Assembly (NCBI GenBank): GCA_003003615.1
Contig: PVWD01000016.1
Coordinates: 1 to 44,185 of the forward strand
Length of the DNA: 44,185 nt
From: a filamentous cyanobacterium CCP2
GTDB taxonomy: Bacteria; Cyanobacteriota; Cyanobacteriia; Elainellales; Elainellaceae
Direction: 5' to 3'
Part shown: positions 27,151 to 36,156 of the stretch, piece by piece
Layout: each line of letters starts with the position of its first letter
Position numbering within the stretch: the stretch's first letter is position 1
The notes under the pieces: generated by a model
The model's database searches: none
What the model saw: only the letters and a program-made list of their open reading frames with translations
Told to the model about the DNA's origin: nothing
Made by a program: the position numbers and the translations under genes

Positions 27151-27873
27151 ATGCAGGTTTTGGGTACTATGGTTTCAAATAACTTCGTTCTCGACTCGCT
27201 ACCGCCAGCAGAGTATGAAATGCTACAACCTAGGCTAGAAGAGGTTGAATTAAAGCAGGGGGATGTGCTTTGCCGAGTGAGAGAGCAGATTACAAATGTA
27301 TATTTTCCTACTACTTGCTTATTATCTTGGACAAACTCAACTGAGATGGGTGAAATGGTTGAGGTGGGAATCACGGGCAGGGAAGGCGTAAGCGGGGTAG
27401 TACTGCTGCTAAATGAAGATACTTCACCCTGGCAAATAGAAGTTCAAATGCCAGGCAGAGCCTTTAAACTATCAGCCAAAAACTTTATCACCGCTCTCGA
27501 TAAATCTACAATTCTGAGGCAAAGAGTTAGCGCACTGGTGTACTTAAAAATGGTGCAATTGAATCAGTCTGCATTATGCAACCGTTTTCACAGTGCCGAG
27601 GAGCGTCTTTGCCGTTGGTTACTAGCCGCTCAGGATCATAACCAAATATCTGAGTTGTCATTTACACGGGAGATTTTGGCAGAGATGATAGGAGCAGGTC
27701 GTCCAACCGTTAGCATTGTGACTGGAACCTTACAAACAGCCGGATTAATCCGGGCAAACCGAGGTCATATCACAATTCTCGATCGCGAAGGTCTGGAAAA
27801 TGTGGCATGTGACTGCTACTCAGTCGTCAAGGGAGCGTTCGATCGATATCACGCTAAGCGGATTAAGCCTTAA
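27151..27873 (+). CDS. Crp/Fnr-family transcriptional regulator
   Basis: A 240-residue regulator. The N-terminal cyclic-nucleotide-like beta-roll (about 25-130) lacks the obvious Arg-Ser cAMP pocket; QMPGRAFKLSAKNF stands in that region. The C-terminal winged helix has TREILAEMIGAGRPTVSIVT as helix-turn-helix (about 172-191), followed by AGLIRANRGHITILD as wing. This type is common in cyanobacteria, and its ligand is unknown. The gene is divergent from a receiver-domain gene. The first ATG is kept although its ribosome site is weak. Confidence 0.88.
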   Translation: MQVLGTMVSNNFVLDSLPPAEYEMLQPRLEEVELKQGDVLCRVREQITNVYFPTTCLLSWTNSTEMGEMVEVGITGREGVSGVVLLLNEDTSPWQIEVQMPGRAFKLSAKNFITALDKSTILRQRVSALVYLKMVQLNQSALCNRFHSAEERLCRWLLAAQDHNQISELSFTREILAEMIGAGRPTVSIVTGTLQTAGLIRANRGHITILDREGLENVACDCYSVVKGAFDRYHAKRIKP

Positions 27874-28067
27874 ACAATAAAGCCTGAATATGAAGCGTTC
27901 AATGCCAAAATGCCCATGCTAAACATCAGTATGAGCTTTATTTTTAAGCCTATTCAAAACTCGTAGCGAGGTTGAGGTCGAACGACTCAAACGATTTCAC
28001 TCCAACGATCAATCCCTGATTATGGTACTCGACCTTTGTTTATGCTGCTAAATGCAATTTATTGCAG

Positions 28068-28826
28068 CTATTTTAATGGGGTCAAAACTTGATTTAAAGA
28101 TTGCAGCAGTAAAAACTGAGCGGTGTGCAAAAAAAAGTGATCCCCAGGAAACATTCGTCGAGAAAAGGCAGCATGAGTTTGCTCCCGCCAAGCTTCTAGC
28201 AGTTCACAGCAAACTTCTTGATCTTGTAAGCCACCAAAGGCAGTAATTGGACAACCTAAGGGAGGTTCTGGCGTATAGACATAGGTTTCCAGTACGGCAA
28301 AATCTGCCCTAAGGGTGGGCAACAGCAATTGCATCAATTCCTCATTCTGTAACACCGCTTCAGGTGTGCCATTGAGACGACGTAATTCCTCCAGAAATTC
28401 AGAATTGGGTAAGGTGTGAATGGGCGGAGATGGATCTGGCACTTGGGGAGCGCGACGACCAGAAATAAATAAATGAGAAGGGCTACATCCATAGTCTCTG
28501 CGGAGCAACCGAGCGAGTTCAAAGCTAATCAATCCCCCCATGCTATGACCGAAGAAAGCAAAGGGTTTGTCGCAGTAGAGAAGCAAGGAAGGCGCGATCG
28601 CCTGCACCAGGGGTAACATCCGAGTGAACGGTTCTTCCTTCATTCTCAGACCTCGCCCCGGTAGTTCGATCGAACAAATTTCTATCTTGGGGCTAATCTC
28701 GTTAAATGCCCAAGACCGAAAGGTTAAGGCTCCACCTCCTGCATAGGGAAAACAAAACAACCGCAACTTGGCAGAAGGGTTAGGGTTAGGAATGGTGATC
28801 CAAGGGTTCGGAGTGGTGGTTTGCAT
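28068..28826 (-). CDS. type II thioesterase
   Basis: A 252-residue alpha/beta hydrolase of the GrsT-like type II thioesterase family. These enzymes remove stalled acyl groups from non-ribosomal peptide or polyketide synthases. LFCFPYAGGGALTFRSW (22-39) and ELPGRG are typical. The nucleophile Ser95 is in FFGHSMGG, the Asp in AFGGLQDQEV, the His in GDHFFL. No synthase, carrier protein or phosphopantetheinyl transferase lies in this window, so it is an orphan. It sits at the edge of a region of mobile-element debris and could be left-over cargo; that is inference. Confidence 0.85.
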   Translation of the reverse strand: MQTTTPNPWITIPNPNPSAKLRLFCFPYAGGGALTFRSWAFNEISPKIEICSIELPGRGLRMKEEPFTRMLPLVQAIAPSLLLYCDKPFAFFGHSMGGLISFELARLLRRDYGCSPSHLFISGRRAPQVPDPSPPIHTLPNSEFLEELRRLNGTPEAVLQNEELMQLLLPTLRADFAVLETYVYTPEPPLGCPITAFGGLQDQEVCCELLEAWREQTHAAFSRRMFPGDHFFLHTAQFLLLQSLNQVLTPLK

Positions 28827-28862
28827 GATCAGCGGCTAAGCGAGTGGTGTCGTAGGTATATC

Positions 28863-29040
28863 CTAATGCTGCGTATGCCACTCGAAATGTATATTTGGGT
28901 TCAACGTCCAGTCGGCAAAGATCCCAGATGTTACAAGTCCTCCTGTAAATGTTCCGGCTCCCGGAATCTCAACCGTTATGCCTTGCCCGTTAGAGCCTAA
29001 AAAGTCTTCCTGTAAAATCACGTCTAAGGCATTGGAATCA
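28863..29040 (-). pseudogene. C-terminal fragment of an unknown gene next to the IS remnant
   Basis: On the minus strand an open frame enters from the transposase end. It codes DWTDSNALDVILQEDFLGSN and continues through ITVEIPGAGTFTGG to a stop at 28863. It has no start of its own and changes frame relative to the transposase. It reads like the tail of a real protein, perhaps cut by the insertion. I do not recognise the family. Confidence 0.35.
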
Positions 29041-30011
29041 GTCCAATCCCTTTTGTGATGATTTGGTTGTCGCCCAGCCGCTTGAGGTCACTTGGCACTC
29101 AATACCGTGCGTCTTTTGCACCTGAATTGCAGCAGTTTTTAGAAACTGTTGAGCAGCATGGTAGAAATCTAGAATTCCAATGGCAACCTCTGCCAAACTC
29201 TGTTGATACAATCGCCGTTGATCGATATCTCCAAGGACTGCGACTAAGCGTCGTTGCTGTGAGCGAGTGACACACTGCCCCGTTCGAGTCTGAACCTGTT
29301 TGAGACGGGCAAGCACCGCAAGCTTGACTTCCCGAAACCGAATGTTGCCTTTAGCCGTACCCGTGTTCGGGCGAAAGGGGACACTCACCCCGTCGGCAGC
29401 AATCACCAACGGCAATACTGCCAGCAGTGGGTCTAAGGGTTCAACCATTGGTTCAACGCCCTTTGTCAGTTGTTCCAGTTCGATATCTAACTGATGTATT
29501 GCTTTATGCCCAAACTGCTGCACCCAGTGCCACAAGGTGTCTCGCTGATGCCAATGCCACACAATTGTGCTAACAGTTGCACTGCTAACTCAAACGGTAA
29601 AAACACGGCAAGCAAACAGCCCAAGCGCACCAATTCCATCGAGGTTTGTTGGTAAGCACTAATGCCAAGTGCCCCATCAAACGGAATGACGTGACTGCCA
29701 ACACAACGATTGGGGCAGCGTCCGACTCGACGTTTCCACTCCACCCATCCCACAATTGTCAGCATCCGACGACTCACAAAGCCTTTACTGTGCAAACGAC
29801 TGCCACAATGGGCACAGTTGCTCCAGATCTCAGGTTGTTTGGCTCGTCTATTCAGTTGGTATTCCACTAGGGTTCTGGCAAACCACAACCCGATTTGCCA
29901 AGCCGTTAATACTAAACTGGCAAGCGTAACACTGCTTTGCAGTTTCTCGTTGAAACGTTGCCATTCTGGGACTTCGGGTACAACCAATTCGTTGAGCGTT
30001 AGCATAGACAT
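29038..30011 (-). mobile_element. degenerate ISKra4-like transposase in two overlapping frames
   Basis: The first frame (30011 to 29487) carries a zinc-finger-like CAHCGSRLHSKGF ... RCPNRCVGSHV and MELVRLGCLLAVFLPFELA. The second (29562 to 29038) carries VIAADGVSVPFRPNTGTAKG, QRRLVAVLGDI and VGILDFYHAAQ. Together they resemble the first two thirds of an ISKra4-family transposase. Three defects are visible: a frameshift in the overlap near 29490-29560, an apparent internal deletion between LGDIDQ and RRLYQQ (no SDGGRGFW segment), and loss of the C-terminal ~150 residues. No intact terminal repeats are seen. It is not expected to be active. Confidence 0.75.
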
Positions 30012-30028
30012 AGAAGTTTTTTATTGCA

Positions 30029-30057
30029 GGTGTACCTTGAGTGGTGCACCTTTTTTG
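30029..30057 (+). terminator. terminator-like hairpin
   Basis: GGTGTACC TTGAGT GGTGCACC forms an eight-base stem (one G-U) followed by TTTTTTG on the plus strand. It lies between the IS remnant and the cas12k remnant and may be an IS end structure instead. Confidence 0.4.
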
Positions 30058-30066
30058 TACTCTCTT

Positions 30067-30108
30067 CTATTCTCGCTAACCACACCTCTATTCTCGCTAA
30101 CCACACCC
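30067..30108 (+). repeat. 21-bp tandem duplication
   Basis: CTATTCTCGCTAACCACACC occurs twice back to back (21-bp period). It lies at the junction of the IS remnant and the cas12k remnant, so it may be a rearrangement scar. Confidence 0.6.
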
Positions 30109-30142
30109 AGTCTCCCCCAACCTTCGGATGCACCCGTAGCCA

Positions 30143-30862
30143 CCTAAACGGAAACGCCAGAAGAAGAAGGAAGCAAACGGCAGTTTAATAAAATCGCTGT
30201 TTCAAGCCCATGATGCAACAAAGGATGAATTGAGCCATTGCGCGATCGTTCATTTGCTCAACATGGTGGTCAGGTGGGTGAACAGGAAGAAGATCCAGAA
30301 GCGTTTGCTCAAATGATTCACCGAAAGCAGAAAGAGATTGAACGACTCGAAGCCCAGCTTGTCAGTCGATTACCCAAAGGGCGAGATCTCACTGGCGAGG
30401 AATTTTTGGAGACCTTGGCGACAGCAACAACAACACAATGCGTTGAAGCGGCATAAAAACCGAACAAAAGGCTACACCCGTCAATATTCAGAATGTGAAC
30501 TGGGGCAGTATGTCGATCGCCTATTAGCTAAATCCGTGATCGAACTAGCGAAACAATTCCAGGCAGGCGGGATTATCCTGCCTCACACCTAGAATTTGCG
30601 AGAACATCTGGCGGCTGAAATTAATGCCAAGGCTGAACGGAAATCAGACTCTAAAGAGGTACAGGACAAATATGCTAAACAGGTTCGTATCAGTATTCAT
30701 CGCTGGAGCTACGATCGTCTACTCTCCACGATCAGTTCTCAGGCAAACAAGCTAGGACTGACGCTCGAAACAATGGCTCAACCGCCTCACGGAACCCCGC
30801 AGGAGAAAGCAAGAGATGTAGCGATCGCCGCCTATCATTCTCGACAAGTTTCCTCAAATTAA
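30143..30862 (+). pseudogene. cas12k: cas12k remnant (type V-K CRISPR effector)
   Basis: Read across frames this matches two parts of Cas12k, the nuclease-dead guide effector of type V-K CRISPR-associated transposons. Part one: KRKRQKKKEANGSLIKSLFQ, then after a one-base frameshift near 30258 GEQEEDPEAFA and SRLPKGRDLTGEEFLETLAT. Part two, from about 30440 in another frame: SECELGQYVDRLLAKSVIEL, GGIILPHT, a TAG stop at 30590, then KYAKQVRISIHRWSYDRL and ARDVAIAAYHSR at the C-terminus. The N-terminal ~165 residues and a middle block of roughly 300 residues are missing. It cannot make a working protein. The matching tracrRNA part and a transposon end follow. Confidence 0.85.
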
Positions 30863-30899
30863 GCAATCGATGTAGTACGACTGAACCTGGACAAGTTAA

Positions 30900-31035
30900 T
30901 ATGTGAAGCAACAGCGCCGCAGTTCATGCTCTTTGAGCCGCTGAACTGTGAAAAATGCGGGGTCAGTTTGATCGTTGTGAGACGATCGTGCTTTCCGCCC
31001 CTGAGTAGCTGCCCGTTCACTGACTGCCATCTTGG
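30900..31035 (+). ncRNA. tracrRNA remnant of type V-K CRISPR
   Basis: Right after the cas12k remnant, AGCGCCGCAGTTCATGCT, GAGCCGCTGAACTGTG, GGGTCAGTTTGATCGTTGTG, GCTTTCCGCCCCTGAGTAGC and TGCCATCTT occur in that order. They closely follow the 5' two-thirds of the known Scytonema CAST tracrRNA (AGCGCCGCAATTCATGCT ... GTAGCTGCCC), with compensating changes in the hairpins. The 3' part that pairs with the CRISPR repeat is not seen, and no repeat array follows. It is probably non-functional. Confidence 0.78.
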
Positions 31036-31097
31036 TCGTTGTTCAACAATACTTAACTAATACATGACTAAACAAGTAGGAGTTGCCTTGCTCCTCA

Positions 31098-31163
31098 TGG
31101 ACAAATGGTTTGTCGTTTTGACATTTAGTCTGTCGCTACGGACAAATAATTTGTCACTCTACA
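31098..31163 (+). mobile_element. end of a V-K CRISPR-associated transposon (TnsB-type sites)
   Basis: Three short spaced motifs, ACAAATGGTTTGTC, GACATTTAGTCTGTC and GACAAATAATTTGTC, precede the terminus ...TTTGTCACTCTACA at 31163. Read inward, TGTAGAGTGACAAATTATTT is close to the terminal sequence of known V-K CASTs (TGTACAGTGACAAATTA). The orientation after cas12k and tracrRNA marks it as the right end. No tnsB, tnsC or tniQ and no left end are found in the window. The terminus is 12 bp from the 3' end of tRNA-Thr. Confidence 0.78.
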
Positions 31164-31175
31164 GTACATCTTAAA

Positions 31176-31247
31176 AGCCCGTGGCGAGGATTGAACTCGC
31201 GACCTCACCCTTACCAAGGGTGTGCTCTACCACTGAGCCACACGGGC
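31176..31247 (-). tRNA. tRNA-Thr (GGT anticodon)
   Basis: A 72-base cloverleaf on the minus strand. The acceptor stem is GCCCGTG/CACGGGC, the D-arm GCTC..GAGC, the anticodon stem CACCC/GGGTG with loop TTGGTAA (GGT, threonine), and the T-arm contains GTTCAATC. CCA is not encoded. Its 3' end faces the transposon end at 31163. Confidence 0.95.
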
Positions 31248-31375
31248 AAACTGCAAGGCAAAAGGATGAAGGTAGAAGGATGACGATCGCTTTCTATTTC
31301 TTTGCCTGAAGGATGTCGCCAGTAGGTCTGATTCATCCTTCAAAGTTTATTCTTCTACCTTTCCTTTTTCGTGGA

Positions 31376-31457
31376 TGGGCCGGGCTGGATTCGAACCAGC
31401 GTAGGCGTAGCCAGTGGATTTACAGTCCACCCCCATTAACCACTCGGGCACCGACCC
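31376..31457 (-). tRNA. tRNA-Tyr (GTA anticodon)
   Basis: An 82-base class II tRNA on the minus strand. The acceptor stem GGGTCGG/CCGGCCC has one G-U pair, the anticodon loop is CTGTAAA (GTA, tyrosine), a long variable arm includes TGGCTACGCC, and the T-loop is GGTTCGAATCC. It lies 128 bp upstream of tRNA-Thr on the same strand. The spacer carries an imperfect inverted repeat (AAGGATGAAGGTAGAA / TTCTACCTTTCC). Confidence 0.95.
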
Positions 31458-31515
31458 GCCCTCTCCACGAATATTGATAGTAGCATAACTAAGTGACAAT
31501 TTCAGAAAAAAAATT

Positions 31516-32865
<1,350 letters not shown>

Positions 32866-32867
32866 TC

Positions 32868-32967
32868 AGGATCATCGATTCAATCACCTGTAATCATTTT
32901 GCTTTGTTGACTGGGCGGGCAAGATGCCCACCCCACAAAAATTTCAGGTTATTAAACTTGGATTCTT
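32868..32967 (+). repeat. dispersed foldback repeat, copy 3
   Basis: GATTCAATCACCTG ... GGCGGGCAAGATGCCCACCC ... CAGGTTATTAAACTTGGATTC. It has the same arms and core as copies 1, 2 and 4. It lies between the GT61 gene and the CNNM gene. Confidence 0.8.
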
Positions 32968-32987
32968 CAGATCCTGATGACTTGCCG

Positions 32988-34037
32988 TTACACCCTAACG
33001 ACCGCAGCAATTTTCTCCAGCAGTCTGGACAACCGTTCGATGTTAATGACAAACCCGCCCTCAACTTCATCTCCTACCAAAAAGGCAAACTTTAGATCAA
33101 CGCAGTCTGTGAAAGATTTGAATACCGTATTAAATCGCCAGGGCGGTTGAAAGGTGAGGAGAGTGCCTCCATCTGCGATCGTGTATATTCCGTGGGACAT
33201 GTGGCTTCCTTCAACCCCCAGAATGATTTGTGCCCCTAGCGTTTGCTGCACGATTTCCTCAGGAGTCATGCTTGCCGGTTCCAGGATGACAAACCCCTGC
33301 CGCCTCAGAAACGCTTCAACCTCTGTTGCATTCTTAATCAGCCGAACCGACCCATCGGTGCCTCGTCGCAGCATCACTTTGGAATTTTTGGAGGCAGGAT
33401 AGGAAGATTTCAACAGCGATCGAAGAGCTTGGTAGCGCTTTCGCATGTAGTGATTTTGACCGCGATCGTCAATAATGAGCAGTTCATCGCAGTGGGCATA
33501 GGAAACTGGAACACGCGGTAAGTGAAACAACTGCCGATAGCCTGGTTCATCTCGGTAAAGGGGACGATCGACGGTAATGGGTTCAGCCAACTTTTGGGCT
33601 GCCAAAGCCAGAGGCACATCGCAAACCATCCAATCACCAAACCATTTGTTGCCAACCCAGCTACAGGCAAGAGCAGCCTTAGGGAAATGTTCGGCCCGTT
33701 CAGATATCCACAGTTGGTGGGGCGTTTCCACTAACGGATAGTGACAAGCCTCTTTATAGATATGTCCACGAATTAGCCGTGCGTTTTTAACGCGATACAG
33801 TACGGTTGCAGCATCCACCTGGACACCTGGTTGAACATGGCTAACCTCATGTTCATAGGATGAAAAGAAATGAACACCCCTGACCTTTTCCAAGTCGTCA
33901 TTCAGATAAATTGCGGATGGATAGCTTCGCTTCTCCTCTGGATGAAGAATCCACGATCGATCGCTGACATCCTGAAAGCTCCGCCGTCTGCCAAACAGCC
34001 GGTAAAACTTCTGTTTGAACAAAAAGTAATTCAACAT
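32988..34037 (-). CDS. glycosyltransferase family 61 (DUF563) protein
   Basis: A protein of about 349 residues with the DUF563/GT61 layout: an N-terminal variable half (NKWFGDWMVCDVPLALAAQ), then DELLIIDDRGQNHYMRKRYQ, KVMLRRGTDGSVRLIKNATEVEAFLRRQGF and the family core ILGVEGSHMSHGIYTIADGGTLLTFQPP. GT61 enzymes add xylose, GlcNAc or arabinose-type sugars; in bacteria they occur in surface glycan clusters. No membrane segment is seen. The start is the ATG at 34037; a TTG nine bases upstream also has a nearby AGAGGA. It is divergent from a GT4 gene across a region with tandem repeats. Confidence 0.85.
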   Translation of the reverse strand: MLNYFLFKQKFYRLFGRRRSFQDVSDRSWILHPEEKRSYPSAIYLNDDLEKVRGVHFFSSYEHEVSHVQPGVQVDAATVLYRVKNARLIRGHIYKEACHYPLVETPHQLWISERAEHFPKAALACSWVGNKWFGDWMVCDVPLALAAQKLAEPITVDRPLYRDEPGYRQLFHLPRVPVSYAHCDELLIIDDRGQNHYMRKRYQALRSLLKSSYPASKNSKVMLRRGTDGSVRLIKNATEVEAFLRRQGFVILEPASMTPEEIVQQTLGAQIILGVEGSHMSHGIYTIADGGTLLTFQPPWRFNTVFKSFTDCVDLKFAFLVGDEVEGGFVINIERLSRLLEKIAAVVRV

Positions 34038-34491
34038 CGCTCGCAATTCTTCCTCTGATTCAAAGTTCTCTTCAGTGGAACTTGAGTATCTTTGGCACTC
34101 ATCTGACGCGCAACTGTCCCTTCCCCAGGTGTTCCGCTGACCTAGCGTTCTTAACTGGAACTTATCTGGGTTTGTAACTTATCTAAATTTAGAATTACGG
34201 CTTGACAAATTGGCTCTCTTAAGTCAACTTGCAGCTAGATAAACTTGTAGATTTTGTGATTCAGGTGAAATCTGATTCAGGTGAAATGTGATTCAGGTGA
34301 AAGTGATTCGGATTTTACAGCTTCTTCGATCTTTCATCAACATGCATACTTACCTCATAAAAGCAACACAATAGGAAACCGTCTTCATTCTTACGTTATA
34401 GAAGTATAAAAAAACGTTGTTTGCTAGCCAAAAGCACTGTGCCTGAACGGATGCACCATTAAGATTGAGGGGACGAGTTGAGCTAGGTAGG
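34038..34491. other. divergent intergenic region between the GT61 and GT4 genes
   Basis: About 450 bp without a supported gene. It is AT-rich and holds the 16-bp tandem repeat at 34257-34310. The promoters of both glycosyltransferase genes should lie here. Confidence 0.5.
34257..34310 (+). repeat. 16-bp tandem repeat, three units plus a partial fourth
   Basis: TGATTCAGGTGAAATC, TGATTCAGGTGAAATG and TGATTCAGGTGAAAG follow each other directly, then TGATTCGG. The period is 16, 16 and 15 bp. Its place between divergent glycosyltransferase genes suggests a regulator-binding array; no protein can be named. Confidence 0.65.
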
Positions 34492-35778
34492 ATGCGATTA
34501 CTCAGCGTTCAGTATGCAGGTTGCTACAAGGAGGCCTTTTATCAACTTGCCCAAGGAGAGCATGAAGAAACTTACTACGCCCAAAAATATTCTGTGGATG
34601 CGGTTGCTGGGCTGAAGCAGTATGCAGATGAAGTAGCCACTTTGTCTTATCTAACGAATGAAACCTATGATGAATACTTGCCCAATGGGGTACGGGCAAT
34701 CGGTGCGGGCATGCGCCGAGAAGTTGACTTTAAAGAAATTCTGAGATTCATTAAATCTTATAATCCAACCCACTTGATTCTACGGACACCCACTACTGAA
34801 GTCCTGAAGTGGGCTGTTCAGCACCAAATTCCCACGATCGCCACCCTAGCAGATTCGTTTCAAGCTAAAGGTCTACGTCATTACCTCAAAAATCTTCAGT
34901 TAGCCCATCTGCTCAATAGTAAATCTGTACATTGGGTGGGAAATCATGGTGTCAGTGCCTCTCGTTCTCTCCAAAGAATTGGCGTGAACCCAGATAAAAT
35001 CATTCCCTGGGATTGGCCCCATGTGATTACGCCTAGCCTGTTTTCAGCGAAGACCTTGCGGTCAGACGAACAGGTGAATAGCCAACCCTGGAACATGCTT
35101 TTCGTTGGACATCTATCCGAGGCAAAAGGTGTTGGTGATGCTCTCCGTGCGATCGCGGATTTGAAGCAAAAAGGACTCGCTGTAAACCTGAAACTGGCAG
35201 GTAAAGGCAGCTTAGAACAGTTTCAATTGCAGGCGCAGCAGCTTGGTATTGCGAATCAGGTTGAGTTTCTGGGCTTAGTGAAAAACAAAGAAGTTGTTAC
35301 TTTAATGCGATCGGCTGATTTGGTTTTGATTCCCAGCCGCCATGAATACCCAGAGGGCTTTCCCATGACCATTTATGAAGCCCTGTGTTCCAGAACCCCC
35401 ATCGTTGCTTCAGACCATCCCATGTTCCGGGAACGATTGCAGCATCTGAATAACGCCATGATCTTTCAAGCAGGCAATGCGAATGCTTTAGCTAACTGCG
35501 TTGAAGATATTCTACAGTCTCCGCATCTTTACCATTCTTTGTCTCAGGCTAGTGCGGAAGCATGGCAGCGATTGCAGATCCCAGTTCAATGGGGGGACTT
35601 TTTAAACTACTGGTTGCAGCAGTCACCCGAAAGCCACAATTGGTTGCAGGAAAAGACCCTAGCTTCTGGGCTGTATAATCAACCACAGCAACCTCAGCCT
35701 GCGATCGACAGTTCACCAGTTCATGCTGATGATGCACCTGATCCCAGCGCAGAACATGCAATCTTACCTTCACTCTAA
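34492..35778 (+). CDS. glycosyltransferase family 4 protein
   Basis: A 428-residue GT-B enzyme. The donor-binding half contains NMLFVGHLSEAKGVGDALRA, KLAGKGSLEQFQLQAQQLGI and the GT4 motif PSRHEYPEGFPMTIYEALCS (E-x7-E), followed by TPIVASDHPMFRE. It probably extends a surface polysaccharide on the cytoplasmic side, using a retaining mechanism. The ATG at 34492 is preferred over a TTG 27 bases upstream because the conserved MRLLSVQYAG strand starts there. The last ~50 residues are Pro/Gln-rich and look unstructured. Confidence 0.88.
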   Translation: MRLLSVQYAGCYKEAFYQLAQGEHEETYYAQKYSVDAVAGLKQYADEVATLSYLTNETYDEYLPNGVRAIGAGMRREVDFKEILRFIKSYNPTHLILRTPTTEVLKWAVQHQIPTIATLADSFQAKGLRHYLKNLQLAHLLNSKSVHWVGNHGVSASRSLQRIGVNPDKIIPWDWPHVITPSLFSAKTLRSDEQVNSQPWNMLFVGHLSEAKGVGDALRAIADLKQKGLAVNLKLAGKGSLEQFQLQAQQLGIANQVEFLGLVKNKEVVTLMRSADLVLIPSRHEYPEGFPMTIYEALCSRTPIVASDHPMFRERLQHLNNAMIFQAGNANALANCVEDILQSPHLYHSLSQASAEAWQRLQIPVQWGDFLNYWLQQSPESHNWLQEKTLASGLYNQPQQPQPAIDSSPVHADDAPDPSAEHAILPSL

Positions 35779-36156
35779 GTCTCATCTCATGCCGTTTGCT
35801 TGCTCGCAGCGTAAGAACAAAAGATGGGAAGAACATAGTTGCTTGCTAGTCAAGCTCAACTGAATTGTGAAACTTCAGGCGTTGCAATTGAGTGTGGAAT
35901 GGTTAGAACAATTGGAACAGAAAAAGCCAGATAGGGCTTAAAATTCAAAGCTTGTCCTAATCATTCCTCCTGCTATGGCACAAGCCATTCAAAGTTAATT
36001 GTGAAATAAATTGCAAACTGTAATTGAATACGTAGAAAGGTTTAAGAGCCGTTATGGCAGACTTTTGCCCAAAAGCCGATTAATCTTGTCACTGTGAACA
36101 AACTTTTCGGCAAGGCAGTACTTTTTTAAGTCGCAATATAGAGTGTTCAAACAAAA
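35779..36156. other. intergenic region, nothing definite seen
   Basis: About 380 bp between two glycosyltransferase genes. A 24-codon frame near 35867 is too short and has no support. No repeat, tRNA or terminator is evident. Confidence 0.4.

Noticed and set aside
31036-31097. CRISPR array between the tracrRNA remnant and the transposon end
   Set aside because: No direct repeats of 25-40 bases with spacers are present. Only a short palindromic GTTGTTCAACAA remains.
28863-31163. Functional CAST or active IS
   Set aside because: cas12k and the transposase both carry frameshifts and deletions. tnsB, tnsC, tniQ and the left end are missing from the window.
35867-35941. 24-codon frame between the two glycosyltransferase genes
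   Set aside because: It is too short, with no ribosome site and no homology that I can recognise.
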